DNA of 21,136 nt, taken from contig JAKSYS010000826.1 in the NCBI GenBank assembly GCA_022925895.1, positions 1 through 21,136 of the forward strand, written 5' to 3'. Of the stretch, positions 1 through 8,267 are shown one piece after another. Each line of letters starts with the position of its first letter. Position 1 is the stretch's first letter. The stretch comes from Fragilaria crotonensis (Eukaryota > Bacillariophyta > Fragilariophyceae > Fragilariales > Fragilariaceae). The notes under the pieces were generated by a model. The model ran no database searches, was not told where the DNA came from, and saw only the letters and a list, made by a program, of their open reading frames with translations. The translations under genes and the position numbers were made by a program.

Positions 1-1
1 G

Positions 2-131
2 AAAGTTGTTGTGGCATTAACGTTGTTGATTTTCGGTGCCGTTCAAGGCCTGCCGTTTGTGGTGAATGCTCCTTCCACGACGACATGTGGACAACACAAT
101 ACGTTGACATCCATCATGAATTTACGGAGGT
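2..131 (+). other. Presequence-like open frame upstream of the ubiquitin domain (5' end outside window)
   Basis: Reading from base 2, the frame is open from the window edge until a stop near 176. It encodes a hydrophobic core, KVVVALTLLIFGAVQG, then LPFVVNAPSTTT and a segment ending NLRR. That is the shape of a bipartite complex-plastid presequence: a signal peptide followed by a Ser/Thr-rich, basic, acid-free stretch. No Met occurs before base 116, so the start codon would lie outside the window. The residue after the likely cleavage site (VQG/L) is Leu, not Phe. In diatoms, lack of an aromatic residue there is associated with retention in the periplastidal compartment rather than import into the stroma. 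The frame meets the ubiquitin Met at 132 one base out of register: dropping a single base, such as T131, would fuse them. Coding status is therefore uncertain; chance is possible. Confidence 0.5.
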
Positions 132-846
132 ATGCAACTCTTTGTCAAGACATTGACGGGAAAGACAGTATCCGTTGAAGTCGAAGAAGGAGAGTCGATT
201 GAAGATGTCAAGGCCAAGATTGCGGAGAAGGAAGGTATTCCTCCAGAACAACAGCGTCTCATTTTTGGAGGTCAACAACTTCAAGATGGAAAAACTTTGG
301 ATGATTACAACGTTGGAGATGACGCGACTCTGCATCTTGTTCTTCGACTGGTGAGTTGTTATTTGTTTCTTTTTCCGATTGCCTTGTGTTGAGTCCGTTA
401 TTAACCCAGCTGAACGTATCAACTAGCGTGGAGGGACTCCCCTATCTCGCATTCGGGATATGGCACTCGGTCGTGGGATGTTCCAAGTCGACGAAAACTT
501 TGTCAAATCCAACTTGGAGGGCTTGACAGATGACGACCGTGCCTTGATGGACGCGTTTGTGGGTCAGAGTTTGCACAAGGGCGAATCCGGTGACGAAGAG
601 GAATCCGCTGTCCCCGTGAAGAAGGCACTGTATCGTATTTCCGATTGCCCCCCAGCCCCAGGTGACCACAGCCCTCTCAGGGACGGCGTTTTTAGACACA
701 AGGTCGCCCAGAGGGGTGAGTTTAGTTTGGATGGTCAGATGATCGTCACGGAGGGCAAACGACCTACCAAGCTGACGAAAGTCTTCAAGAGGCGAGACAA
801 TGAAGGGAAGCTATTTAATGCATTGCACAGAATGAAGTTGGATTAG
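132..846 (+). CDS. Ubiquitin-like domain fused to a 136-residue tail of unknown function
   Basis: Two exons, 132-350 and 427-846, with a 76-nt intron (GTGAGT...CTAG) that splits the domain in phase 0 after LRL; exon 2 resumes with RGG. The product is 212 aa from the ATG at 132. Residues 1-76 are clearly ubiquitin-like: [25 protein letters not shown] and LHLVLRLRGG are present, as are the Leu8-Ile44-Val70 patch, His68, Arg72 and the Gly75-Gly76 cleavage site. Lys6, 11, 27, 29 and 33 are kept, but position 48 is Gln and position 63 is Asp, so K48 and K63 chains could not form on it. The 136-residue tail is neither ribosomal L40 nor S27a, and I do not recognise it. Ubiquitin precursors are normally cut after Gly76, so the tail may be released. 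Arg72 argues against NEDD8. A symbiont-derived (PUBL/SELMA-type) ubiquitin is a plausible identity given the upstream presequence-like frame. The first ATG after an in-frame TGA (117-119) is 132. Confidence 0.85.
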
Positions 847-1814
847 TGCATATTGGTTATCAACGCCATGGACAGCGATCATGGTGCTGTTAGGATGTGC
901 CGGATCTCTAACTAGAATTTATTGAATAATGACGCAAGTAGAGTTCATTGAATTACAAAGCAAGTGTCGTTAAACTGACTGTTGTCAAGTTTTCCTTTAC
1001 CTCTACCGACATAGAGCCTGCTGAAGCATTCGGCCAAGCATTTTCTTTGTCCACAATGAACACCAAGTTGTTGCTAGAGCTTTCGCGGGGCTAAACAAAT
1101 ACTGGCATGGTTGCCCAGTGCCTTGTGTTCTCACCACGCAATACATGCAATGCGCACGTGGCTACTTGTACGACTTGAGTGTTGTGAGTTGCACGGAGTA
1201 CGCGCTTTGTGTTCCAAGAACAACGAACTATATGCGGATGGGAGGTTGGCGTCTGTAGCCTTCGTTGTGACGAAACTCTCACTGCGCTCTCACTCACCCC
1301 TCACACTACGATGCGACACGAGCAAACATCCATCCGGCACACAACGGGTTCGCTACTGTACCGCGTGCGAAAAAAGTGTCACAGCACATGTCAAGCGAAA
1401 ATTTGCACACCACTAAATTCTGATGATGCTGAAACTCGATATCGAATGAAATGCGTTTTCCCTTATTCGTTTTAAAGTATCTACATGATTACATTGTGTT
1501 GGATGCTACTGATGTTGTTGAACCCGCAAGGTTGCCTGCAGGGATATGAACAGTGACCCTCGGGTCTCTACCTGCAGGCCAAACTCTGGAGTGGGAAGGT
1601 TCGAATGTCGTTTAGAGAGAGAGTTGTCCGATTCAAGCTGGCATGGTTTCCGATCCGCAACGTTTGTGTGTTATGTACAGGTGTTGCGGATTTGTGAGGA
1701 AGTATATATATGTTCAAGATTTGATGATGATCCCCTCGAAGAGATGGCACGATGGTTTATTTACAAAAGCCAAACCCGTGTGTGTGTGTGTGTTTGTGAT
1801 GAGGGCACAAAGGT
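847..1814. other. Intergenic region between convergent genes
   Basis: This 968-base stretch holds the 3' ends of the ubiquitin fusion (+) and the serine-rich gene (-). Short open frames cross it, but none has a recognisable domain or even composition. It contains two copies of the palindrome CCTGCAGG, near 1535 and 1571, and the microsatellite listed separately. No RNA gene was recognised. Confidence 0.6.
1778..1793. repeat. (GT)8 microsatellite
   Basis: Eight uninterrupted GT dinucleotides lie just past the 3' end of the serine-rich minus-strand gene. Confidence 0.9.
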
Positions 1815-2258
1815 TCAGTGGTGTGAGATCTCGGCCATTCCGCGGGTGATATCGTGCATGTGCATGCTTTGGAAGCTGAAGTTCGACTTTGATTTGTACG
1901 TTTTTGAGCATGATGATTTGGATGAGCAGGAGGATGTGTAGGATGAATCGTCCGAGTCGTGTGCGGCGAAATCATAGCCTAATGGCATTGCCATTGACAA
2001 CTGGACTTCGTCGGAGGCATAGAGCAAGAACTGTTCCAATGCCTTTGTTGCAGGAGATTCGTCTGTTGTTGGAGGAACAATGCGTCTCTTCTTTGAAGAA
2101 ACCTCGCCGGCGAGGCTAGACTTGTCGTCCCAAAACTTCGCATTCATGTCCATGAGATCAACGAGGGAAAGGTGATTACTTTTGTTGTGCATGGCCGTAA
2201 GGTCCGTGCACTGCAACGATCGCTTCATTCCTGATGAGTCTCCGTACATGGTGTTCAT
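1815..2258 (-). CDS. Hypothetical serine-rich small protein, possibly nuclear
   Basis: A single-exon open frame of 147 aa from ATG 2258 to TGA 1815. I do not recognise a family. Visible features are a basic KKRR cluster near residue 57 that could be a nuclear localisation signal, an acidic/serine stretch (DSDDSSYTSSCSSKSSCSK) near residue 110, and a Met/His-rich C-terminus. The N-terminal half, with LSLVDLMDMNAKFW and TKALEQFLLYASDE, looks like amphipathic helix, which favours real coding over chance. No signal peptide or membrane segment is visible. An overlapping plus-strand frame (1546-1941) is less convincing. The gene is isolated, with almost 1 kb empty before it and 1.5 kb after it, so context gives no hint of role. 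The ATG at 2249 is an alternative start. Confidence 0.45.
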   Translation of the reverse strand: MNTMYGDSSGMKRSLQCTDLTAMHNKSNHLSLVDLMDMNAKFWDDKSSLAGEVSSKKRRIVPPTTDESPATKALEQFLLYASDEVQLSMAMPLGYDFAAHDSDDSSYTSSCSSKSSCSKTYKSKSNFSFQSMHMHDITRGMAEISHH

Positions 2259-3796
2259 TGTTTGATCTTGGAAGTTTTAGGTAACAGTCTAATTCCTCGC
2301 CTTGTTACGCGGGTGAAAGTGGATGAGAATAATAGTGAAATTATGGAATGAGACTGTTGTAGACAAACTCGATGTCTTTTTGCGTGAGGGACTCATTTGT
2401 TCGAGTATGTTCTTCGGTCACTGCCTTCTGCCACCATAGGAACCCATAAAACAATATTCCTCGCTTTCGATCTGATGCTTTTCGACGCATTTGATTGACT
2501 CTTAAATAAAATGCACTCCATCATCAGAATGAGGTACTCTGCCATGTATGTCAGATCCGTCTTGTGCGAAGCTGAAAATTGAAATCGATCGTCATTAATG
2601 GGTCAGTGTTGAACTGACAAGAAATTTAACCAATCATATCATACATCGAAATCCAACTGAATGAAAAGTTCGCATCCGGAGGAACCGAGTACCGTTTCCA
2701 AATTCGTTAGGGTACACTGACATCATTTCTAGCATCCCAAGTGTCAGTTAAAGGACATGGGTAAATTGCGTGTCCTGGCTTCTCATAACACAAAATAACA
2801 AAGAGTAATTCGCATGTCGCAAGTGCAGTACCTGTTGCTTTTCGGCGTCTGTTCTCCAAAGATTAAGGGCGCCCTAAGCCAATCATATTACTGTGGCAGA
2901 GTTCGATTTTTTTCCCTATCGTTCACTGACATCATTTTAAAGCGATCCAAGTTTCAAAGGAGGAACCCGTGTCATATGTCATATACTAAAGAAGCTATTG
3001 ACGTCTTATTAGAATTTCTGTTGTCTTTCGCTACGATTCCGTCTGAGACAGGACTCCGGCGGTGTCACATGTCCGTTTTACTCAAAAAAATGTGACAAAT
3101 GTGCACCCGAGTTTATGCTCGATTTTGTCTCTCTCTGTTTCCTTTATGTATTAGGTCAAGGGCGTTTCGACTTCAATGGGGAGCATAGGTGTGTATGCAT
3201 ACAATGCTCCATCATTCGTTTGATCTTCTGGAGAAGATCCTATAGTTCTTGGTAATGGCAATGACCACCAGCAGATGGGGACAACGAGGATCTTATGCAC
3301 TGAGTGTGGTTACAAATGTGGCATCTTGTCATTGTTGATGTTAGTTTGTGTTTGCCCTTTGCCAGTGTCGATTACTACAAAACACGACAAATCCAATACA
3401 TGACCCTTTGCGGTGGCAAGTGTACCACATAGACCAAGGTCTGCTCGAGACGTTAACAACAAACTTGGAGCTGTAGGCATATGCATCTGGCAGGTGTATC
3501 GTATAACGTATCAACCTTCTAAGCACCTTGCTGGCTGGCTTTGTCCATGTATTCTTGCCGCACGTGACAAGAAAGGCATTCCACCAAGTAACTATAGGAA
3601 TGGGCAAATTCAGCTTCTCTAGATGTTCCAAAACACACCATCACATGCCTCCTATAATCACTTCCTTCATAAGTAGAGGATCCTTGCCAGTGGTTCCCCG
3701 ATTGCATTATTAGGTACCGATGTATAGAATAGCATTCCAAGAAAAGAAGCATCATTTTAGTAGCTTGATTTTCCACATCGAGTCAAGGTTTAACAT
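2259..3796. other. Long intergenic region without a convincing gene
   Basis: About 1.5 kb. The longest frames (2814-3095 +, 3341-3631 -, 3519-3776 -) lack recognisable domains. There are small hairpins: GTCAGT/ACTGAC around 2602-2618, and GATCTTCT-GG-AGAAGATC around 3221-3238. A degenerate direct repeat pairs CCAATCATAT at 2630 and 2879 with CACTGACATCATTT at 2715 and 2934, which suggests eroded repeat DNA. No tRNA or rRNA was recognised. Confidence 0.5.
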
Positions 3797-6634
3797 TCAA
3801 GTCAAAAAGTATTTTGAACCACTTTGTGTTTCCACCGCATTCCCAGCAGCTATGGTGCCTTTCAGTATAGGCGAAGTAGTAATGCGCTCGTTCTCGTCAA
3901 ACTGATCCGATCCGGTAATGAATCCTGTCACAGAACCATCTCGATTTTTCTTCCAGCGCGTCAACGAAGGAACCCCTTTGGGTGCAGCAATTCTCTGAAT
4001 TGGAACTTTGGCGGATTTCGGACCAGTACCCTCCTTCTTCGGAAGGGCAATAGTCCTGGAAACTTGAGAGCTCCTGACTTTCCCGAATACAGCTGGAGGC
4101 GGTGGCTTCGACGGAGGCACGGGCTTTGTCTTGGATTCCTTGATCGATAACGACGGGGCTGCCTTGTTCGATACTTTCCCCGGAGCTGCTGGAAGTGAGC
4201 TCTTGATTACTTTGGTGTCTCCCAGAAGGCGGAACTGGTCGTTCTTTTCCTTTTCTGCTTGTTGCGATTGTCGCTTTGCAGCAGCAGCAGCAGCTAAAGC
4301 GGCCTTCTTTTCCGCTTCTGCTTTTTGCAGTTTTCGTAAGGATTCTTGTTCCTTTTTCTTGGAAGCAGCAGCAGCTATAGCGGCCTTCTTTACCGCTTCT
4401 GCTTTTTGCAGTTTTTGTAAGGATTCTTGTTCCTTTTTCTTGGAAGCAGCAGCAGCTATAGCGGCCTTCTTTTCCGCTTCTGCGTTTTGCAGTTTTTGTA
4501 AGGATTCTTGTTCCTTTTTCTTGGAAGCAGCAGCAGCTATAGCGGCCTTCTTTACCGCTTCTGCTTTTTGCAGTTTTCGTGCTGCTTCCTTGGATTCTTC
4601 TGCTTTTCTTTTGTTAGCAGCTTCCTCCGCTTTCTTCTTGGATGTAACATCGGCAACATCTTTTTTCGTCTTCGCGACAACTTCTTGCTTCAAAGGAGCC
4701 TTTTTACTTTTAGCTGGCGCATCCATTGTCGAGCTTTTCTGTTGAGGATTCCTTGCGATAGACCACGGCATACTGGGTCGACCAAATAGCGGAGACGCCA
4801 TGCGTCCTTTCGTTGCAGCAACGACGGCCGCTTGTTGTGCGGCTCTAGCCTTCTGAGCCGCTATCTCGCGTGCCTCTTTCGCTGCTTCCCGCTCAGCGCT
4901 CGCTGCCAATCGTGCCTCGGATCGTAAACGTAAAGCTTCGGCGGCCTTACGTGCGGTTTCGGCTTGTTTCGCCGCGAGGACCTCTTTGGGTGTTGGGGGC
5001 CTTGGTGGTGGGGCGGGCGGAGTAGTTAAAGACGGCAAAGCCCGAAGTTTATCAAGAGGACTACTTACACGACCTTCATCTGCTTTCAGAATAACTGGAG
5101 GTCGGCCTTCCTTCACATAATCATCGACACCAATTTTTGTCCAAGGCTCCAGAAGCTTCTTGCGGAGTCGGCCCAGAATCTGCGGTAGAGACCTTGTAGT
5201 TATAGACGGCGAGGGAGACCCTGCGGCGTAGTTGATACCCTCAACTCCACCTAGACCGCCTGTATTACCTGCAATGCAAAGGTCAGTTCACAGCTTCCTC
5301 ACTTTTGTTGCTACTTATCGGCATATACACACGTACCAATGGATGGGTCCATGACTGCTTCTCCCGTGATTCGAACACAAAATCCGTCATCGTCAAATGT
5401 GAAGGACATGGATTGAGGTGGGGTCTCAAAGACGTCCCCATCCTCAAACTGACCATACGATCGCACATCGACCCACACGCGATAGGGATCATAGGGGTCG
5501 ACCCGAAAGTGTGTCATATCTGGCTCAGCGCCGCCGAACATGTTGGCAGCGAAGCTGTCAATGAATCGCTTCTTATCAATTTGGCCTGACAGTTCGCCAA
5601 AAAATGAAAAGCTGTCGCTAAGCAAGTCGGGATCCAAGGCAGCCATTTGGGCAGCAACAATTCCCTTGGCAAGCTGAATCATGACAGTTTCAGGGAATGG
5701 TGCAAGGTAGGCTTTGGGTTCTTCCAGCTGTCGTTGCGGGCGGGCGAAGAGTCTGCCCAGAACGGTAGTTATGGGATAAATTTCAAAGGGAGATGGTGGA
5801 GCGCCAGCTATCGTCGCTGCTGCCATGATTCCACATAGCCCTCCAGTGTTGCCAACCAATCGATCCATGGCAAAGCCCGAGCAAATCTTTTTCACTTTAC
5901 CGTCTTGTCCAAATGTAATAGAGATTGCTTCCGGCGGGCATACCATTTGCTTTCCGTTGGGAGGCAACACATCATTTCGCAACCGGAGCGGTCCTCGCAT
6001 GTTTCCGACGGTGCGGGCTGTCAAACGTACCGTCATGGGATCGAGTAGGTCCAGGCGGTAGTCGTGCGACCTGAAATCCAAATCCGGAAACGCAGTTCTG
6101 AAAAGATTGGCGAATACAGATGAGACGATCAGTCGAGTGTTAGCATTTGTAGCGGCAGCAGCAACAACAAGAATCACGATGAGGGTAGTGCAGTCAGTCG
6201 TTAGGGCGTTGGTTTTAATAATCGCAAGCTCATTCTAATTGTGTTGTGTGCGCGTACCTGAGTTCAAAAAACTTTCCTGCAGCCAGGTATTCCACCTTTC
6301 CGAGCACGTCACCGTTGCTGGTAGCGCCAATCCAGATAAAGTCATCGTCCAAGAGACGACCTCCGTCCAAAATACCAAGATCAGTCGCCACCACGGTTTT
6401 GGCTCTTGTGATCAGATCATCCTCCGAAGTTGGGTCGAACGTAGCGATCTTGTCAATGAAGACGGGCTTTACATCTGTTGTAGTAACTCGCAATTCCTCC
6501 AATGGGTTCTTGAAGAAGCCACTTAACGAATTCAAGCTACTGGTGGGTCTCTTTACAGTTGAAGTCGTGAAGGCCCAGCTACTGCCAATGGATGCAGAAA
6601 CGAGGAGCACAAACATCCATATTGTTCGCATCAT
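3797..6634 (-). CDS. Plastid-targeted protein with tandem NTF2/SnoaL-like domains and Lys/Ala-rich repeats
   Basis: Three exons on the minus strand: 6634-6258, 6097-5337 and 5268-3797. The introns are 160 nt (GTACGC...TTTTCAG) and 68 nt (GTACGT...TTGCAG), and the frame stays open across both. The product is 869 aa from the first Met of MMRTIWMFVLL; an upstream in-frame ATG at 6673 would add 13 residues ahead of the signal peptide. Residues 1-21 form a signal peptide ending SSWA/F, an ASAF-type site, followed by a basic Ser/Thr-rich transit stretch, so the stroma is the likely destination. Residues about 73-245 and 265-415 are two copies of one domain; both contain GNTGGL and then an LGRL motif. 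The pattern resembles NTF2/SnoaL-like folds (inference). A Pro-rich linker (464-480), a Lys/Ala/Glu-rich coiled-coil-like region (about 475-715) and a 57-residue C-terminal module (813-869) follow. No catalytic residues were identified and the function is unknown. Confidence 0.85.
4285..4580. repeat. 81-bp tandem repeat inside the coding sequence (about 3.6 copies)
   Basis: The phase is fixed by GCAG at 4327, 4408, 4489 and 4570, exactly 81 bases apart. Each unit encodes 27 residues on the minus strand, starting KLQKAEAVKKAAIAAAASKK and ending with Lys-Glu-Gln-Glu-Ser-Leu-Gln/Arg. Copies differ by only a few bases, so the expansion is recent or homogenised. Being a multiple of three, copy-number change keeps the frame. 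Confidence 0.95.
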
Positions 6635-7018
6635 TTTGAATGATTTCGGTTTCGATCGCACTCGAGATAACAATCTTGAACAGACAGCAGGGGCGCTTGC
6701 AGTGGAAGGTGAACAAGAGCTCTACTCTGAGGACTTGTTCAGTCAGTGCAGCTTGAACGGATTTGTGTCTTGTCGTTCTCTTTCTCGCAATATTCGCAAT
6801 ACCACAATGCCAATGGCAGGACGGCGAAGACCAGTTCTATCGACGATGCACGACGAGCACTGATTATAACGCAAAAGATTCCTCTACTGTCTAATCAGTG
6901 GATCAGTGACGCGATACCTCAGTATATATAGATCGGTTTGTTGTTGAGATTTTTAGAACCGATGGCGATGTAATCCGCAATCCGAATAAACTTTCTCATC
7001 CAACCCAAATATCATACC
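6635..7018. other. Upstream region of the NTF2-like gene
   Basis: This should hold the promoter and 5' leader of the minus-strand gene that starts at 6634. A TATATATA run at 6923-6930 is the only motif that stands out; it is about 290 bases from the start codon, so calling it a TATA box is speculative. An in-frame ATG at 6673 makes the exact leader boundary uncertain. Confidence 0.4.
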
Positions 7019-7091
7019 AAACTAGTGGGTACCTCCCAATTGGTCGGACTTTTGGAATACGTGTACGGTATGGGTTGTGCACGGTTGTGTG

Positions 7092-7340
7092 TACTGTTTG
7101 TACAGTTCAGTACTATACGCAAGTAGTGCAGTACCCCAGAGTGGTCATACTCCGTAACAGACGCACGCACTGACGCAACTACGTATATGCAAATCTTACC
7201 GACATCGCTTACGGAGTACTCCAGTATGCATGTATGACATATATCATACTCCGAGTATGAGACAGTATTCATTTGATCCAGTACCCCAGAGTGGTCATAC
7301 TCCGTAACAGACGGACGCACGCACGCACACACGCACACAA
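7092..7340 (+). repeat. Left arm of long inverted repeat
   Basis: The reverse complement of this 249-bp segment matches 7816-8099 over nearly its whole length. Differences are a 39-bp insertion in the right arm, two 5-bp indels and a few substitutions. Within the arm, a segment of about 40 bp beginning CAGTACCCCAGAGTGGTCAT occurs twice, starting at 7129 and 7279. Confidence 0.9.
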
Positions 7341-7711
7341 TCCTACTATATCCTACTATATTATAAATTAATTGTGTGCGTGCGTGCGTCCGTCTGTTAC
7401 GGATATGACCTCCTGAGGTACTGTTGCACTATTACGTGGATTACATGTACTACAGGTCTACAGTACATAAACGGACGGTAATTTATGTTGAAACGACAGT
7501 GTGTTACGTTACTGAACTACAATACTGTACGAATTCAAAGTTACTGGATGGAATGCTCATTGAATTTGCTGTGAACAGGTTGCTTGACAAATGCTACTAC
7601 TGTAAAATATACCGTGCGATGAACTGCAATACTGGGGCATGATAACTACCTGGTACTGTACTTCATGACGTTTCCTACGTTGGTACCATGGTACTGCATA
7701 CTGTAGGGGAA

Positions 7712-7804
7712 AAAAGTAGTGGTACGGAGTACGACCAGGTTGGGGGTACTGTACGTCCAGTTTCCTGTAGTAGACACTCCGATCAAATGTGAGGTACCCA
7801 CTAG
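7712..7804 (+). repeat. 93-bp direct repeat, copy 1
   Basis: It matches 8148-8240 at a constant offset of 436 bases with about one mismatch (GATCAAATG here, GAACAAATG there) until the copies diverge after GGTACCCACT. It contains AGTGGTACGGAGTACGACCA and ends at the internal copy of the terminal inverted motif. Confidence 0.9.
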
Positions 7805-7815
7805 TTATAAATTAA

Positions 7816-8099
7816 TTGTGTGCGTGCGTGCGTGCGTCTGTCTGTTACGGAGTATGACCACTCTGGGGTACTGGATCAAATGAATACTGTCTGAATTTTT
7901 TCACTGTGCGCAATACGCAGTACAGTGGTCTCATACTCGGAGCATATGTCATACATGCATACCGGAGTACAGTACTCCGTAAGCGATGTCGGTAAGATTT
8001 GCATATACGTAGTTGCGTCAGTGCGTGCGTCTGTTACGGAGTATGACCACTCTGGGGTACTGCACTACTTGCGTATAGTACTGAACTGTACAAACAGTA
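7816..8099 (-). repeat. Right arm of long inverted repeat
   Basis: This arm pairs with 7092-7340. Its two internal copies of the motif complementary to CAGTACCCCAGAGTGGTCAT are at about 7832-7873 and 8022-8062. It carries 39 extra bases at 7893-7931, flanked by GTCT on both sides. The arms are separated by about 475 bases, so a transcript or single strand could fold into a long hairpin. Confidence 0.9.
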
Positions 8100-8147
8100 A
8101 CTACGGAGCTTCGCCAGGGTTGAGTACTGAAAGTAAACAGTAACAGT

Positions 8148-8240
8148 AAAAGTAGTGGTACGGAGTACGACCAGGTTGGGGGTACTGTACGTCCAGTTTC
8201 CTGTAGTAGACACTCCGAACAAATGTGAGGTACCCACTCT
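8148..8240 (+). repeat. 93-bp direct repeat, copy 2
   Basis: This is the second copy of the segment at 7712-7804, forming the right end of the foldback block. Just beyond it, 8244-8267 is an exact 24-bp complement of 7347-7370 (TATAGTAGGA-type repeats), another layer of inverted repetition. Confidence 0.9.
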
Positions 8241-8267
8241 AGTTAATTTATAATATAGTAGGATATA

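Larger units (their letters stand above)
7020..8244. mobile_element. Foldback/MITE-like non-autonomous element with nested repeats
   Basis: The block is bounded by inverted ends: AACTAGTGGGTACCTC at 7020-7035 and its complement, carrying a 2-base insertion, at 8227-8244. An exact internal complement lies at 7791-7806. Inside are two long inverted arms, two 93-bp direct copies, and repeated GTGCGTGC tracts. No open frame resembles a transposase, so if mobile it would depend on one elsewhere. Foldback elements and MITEs have this architecture. I could not identify a clear target-site duplication at the outer ends, so the true boundaries may differ and the element may be a composite of several insertions. 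Confidence 0.6.

Noticed and set aside
1111-1416. Plus-strand open frame of 101 codons
   Set aside because: No recognisable domain, presequence or compositional bias separates it from chance.
1599-1608. GGTTCGAAT, resembling a tRNA T-arm
   Set aside because: No acceptor stem, anticodon arm or A box can be paired with it.
1546-1941. Plus-strand open frame of 131 codons with a VCVCVCD run
   Set aside because: The run is a translated GT microsatellite, and the frame overlaps the better-supported minus-strand serine-rich gene.
3341-3776. Minus-strand frames with a KVLRRLIRYTIH segment recalling copia-type retrotransposon polyprotein
   Set aside because: The resemblance is a few residues only. 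No reverse transcriptase, RNase H or integrase motif is visible nearby, so I do not call a retroelement.
4131-4745. Plus-strand open frame of 204 codons rich in Phe, Ser and Ala
   Set aside because: It is the antisense of the Lys/Ala repeat region of the minus-strand plastid gene; the minus frame joins correctly to spliced exons and the plus frame does not.
6246-6863. Plus-strand open frame of 205 codons
   Set aside because: It is antisense to exon 1 of the NTF2-like gene, which has a signal peptide, splice sites and domain continuity on the minus strand.
6923-6930. TATATATA as a TATA box
   Set aside because: It lies about 290 bases from the start codon and such runs are common by chance; there is no transcription-start evidence.
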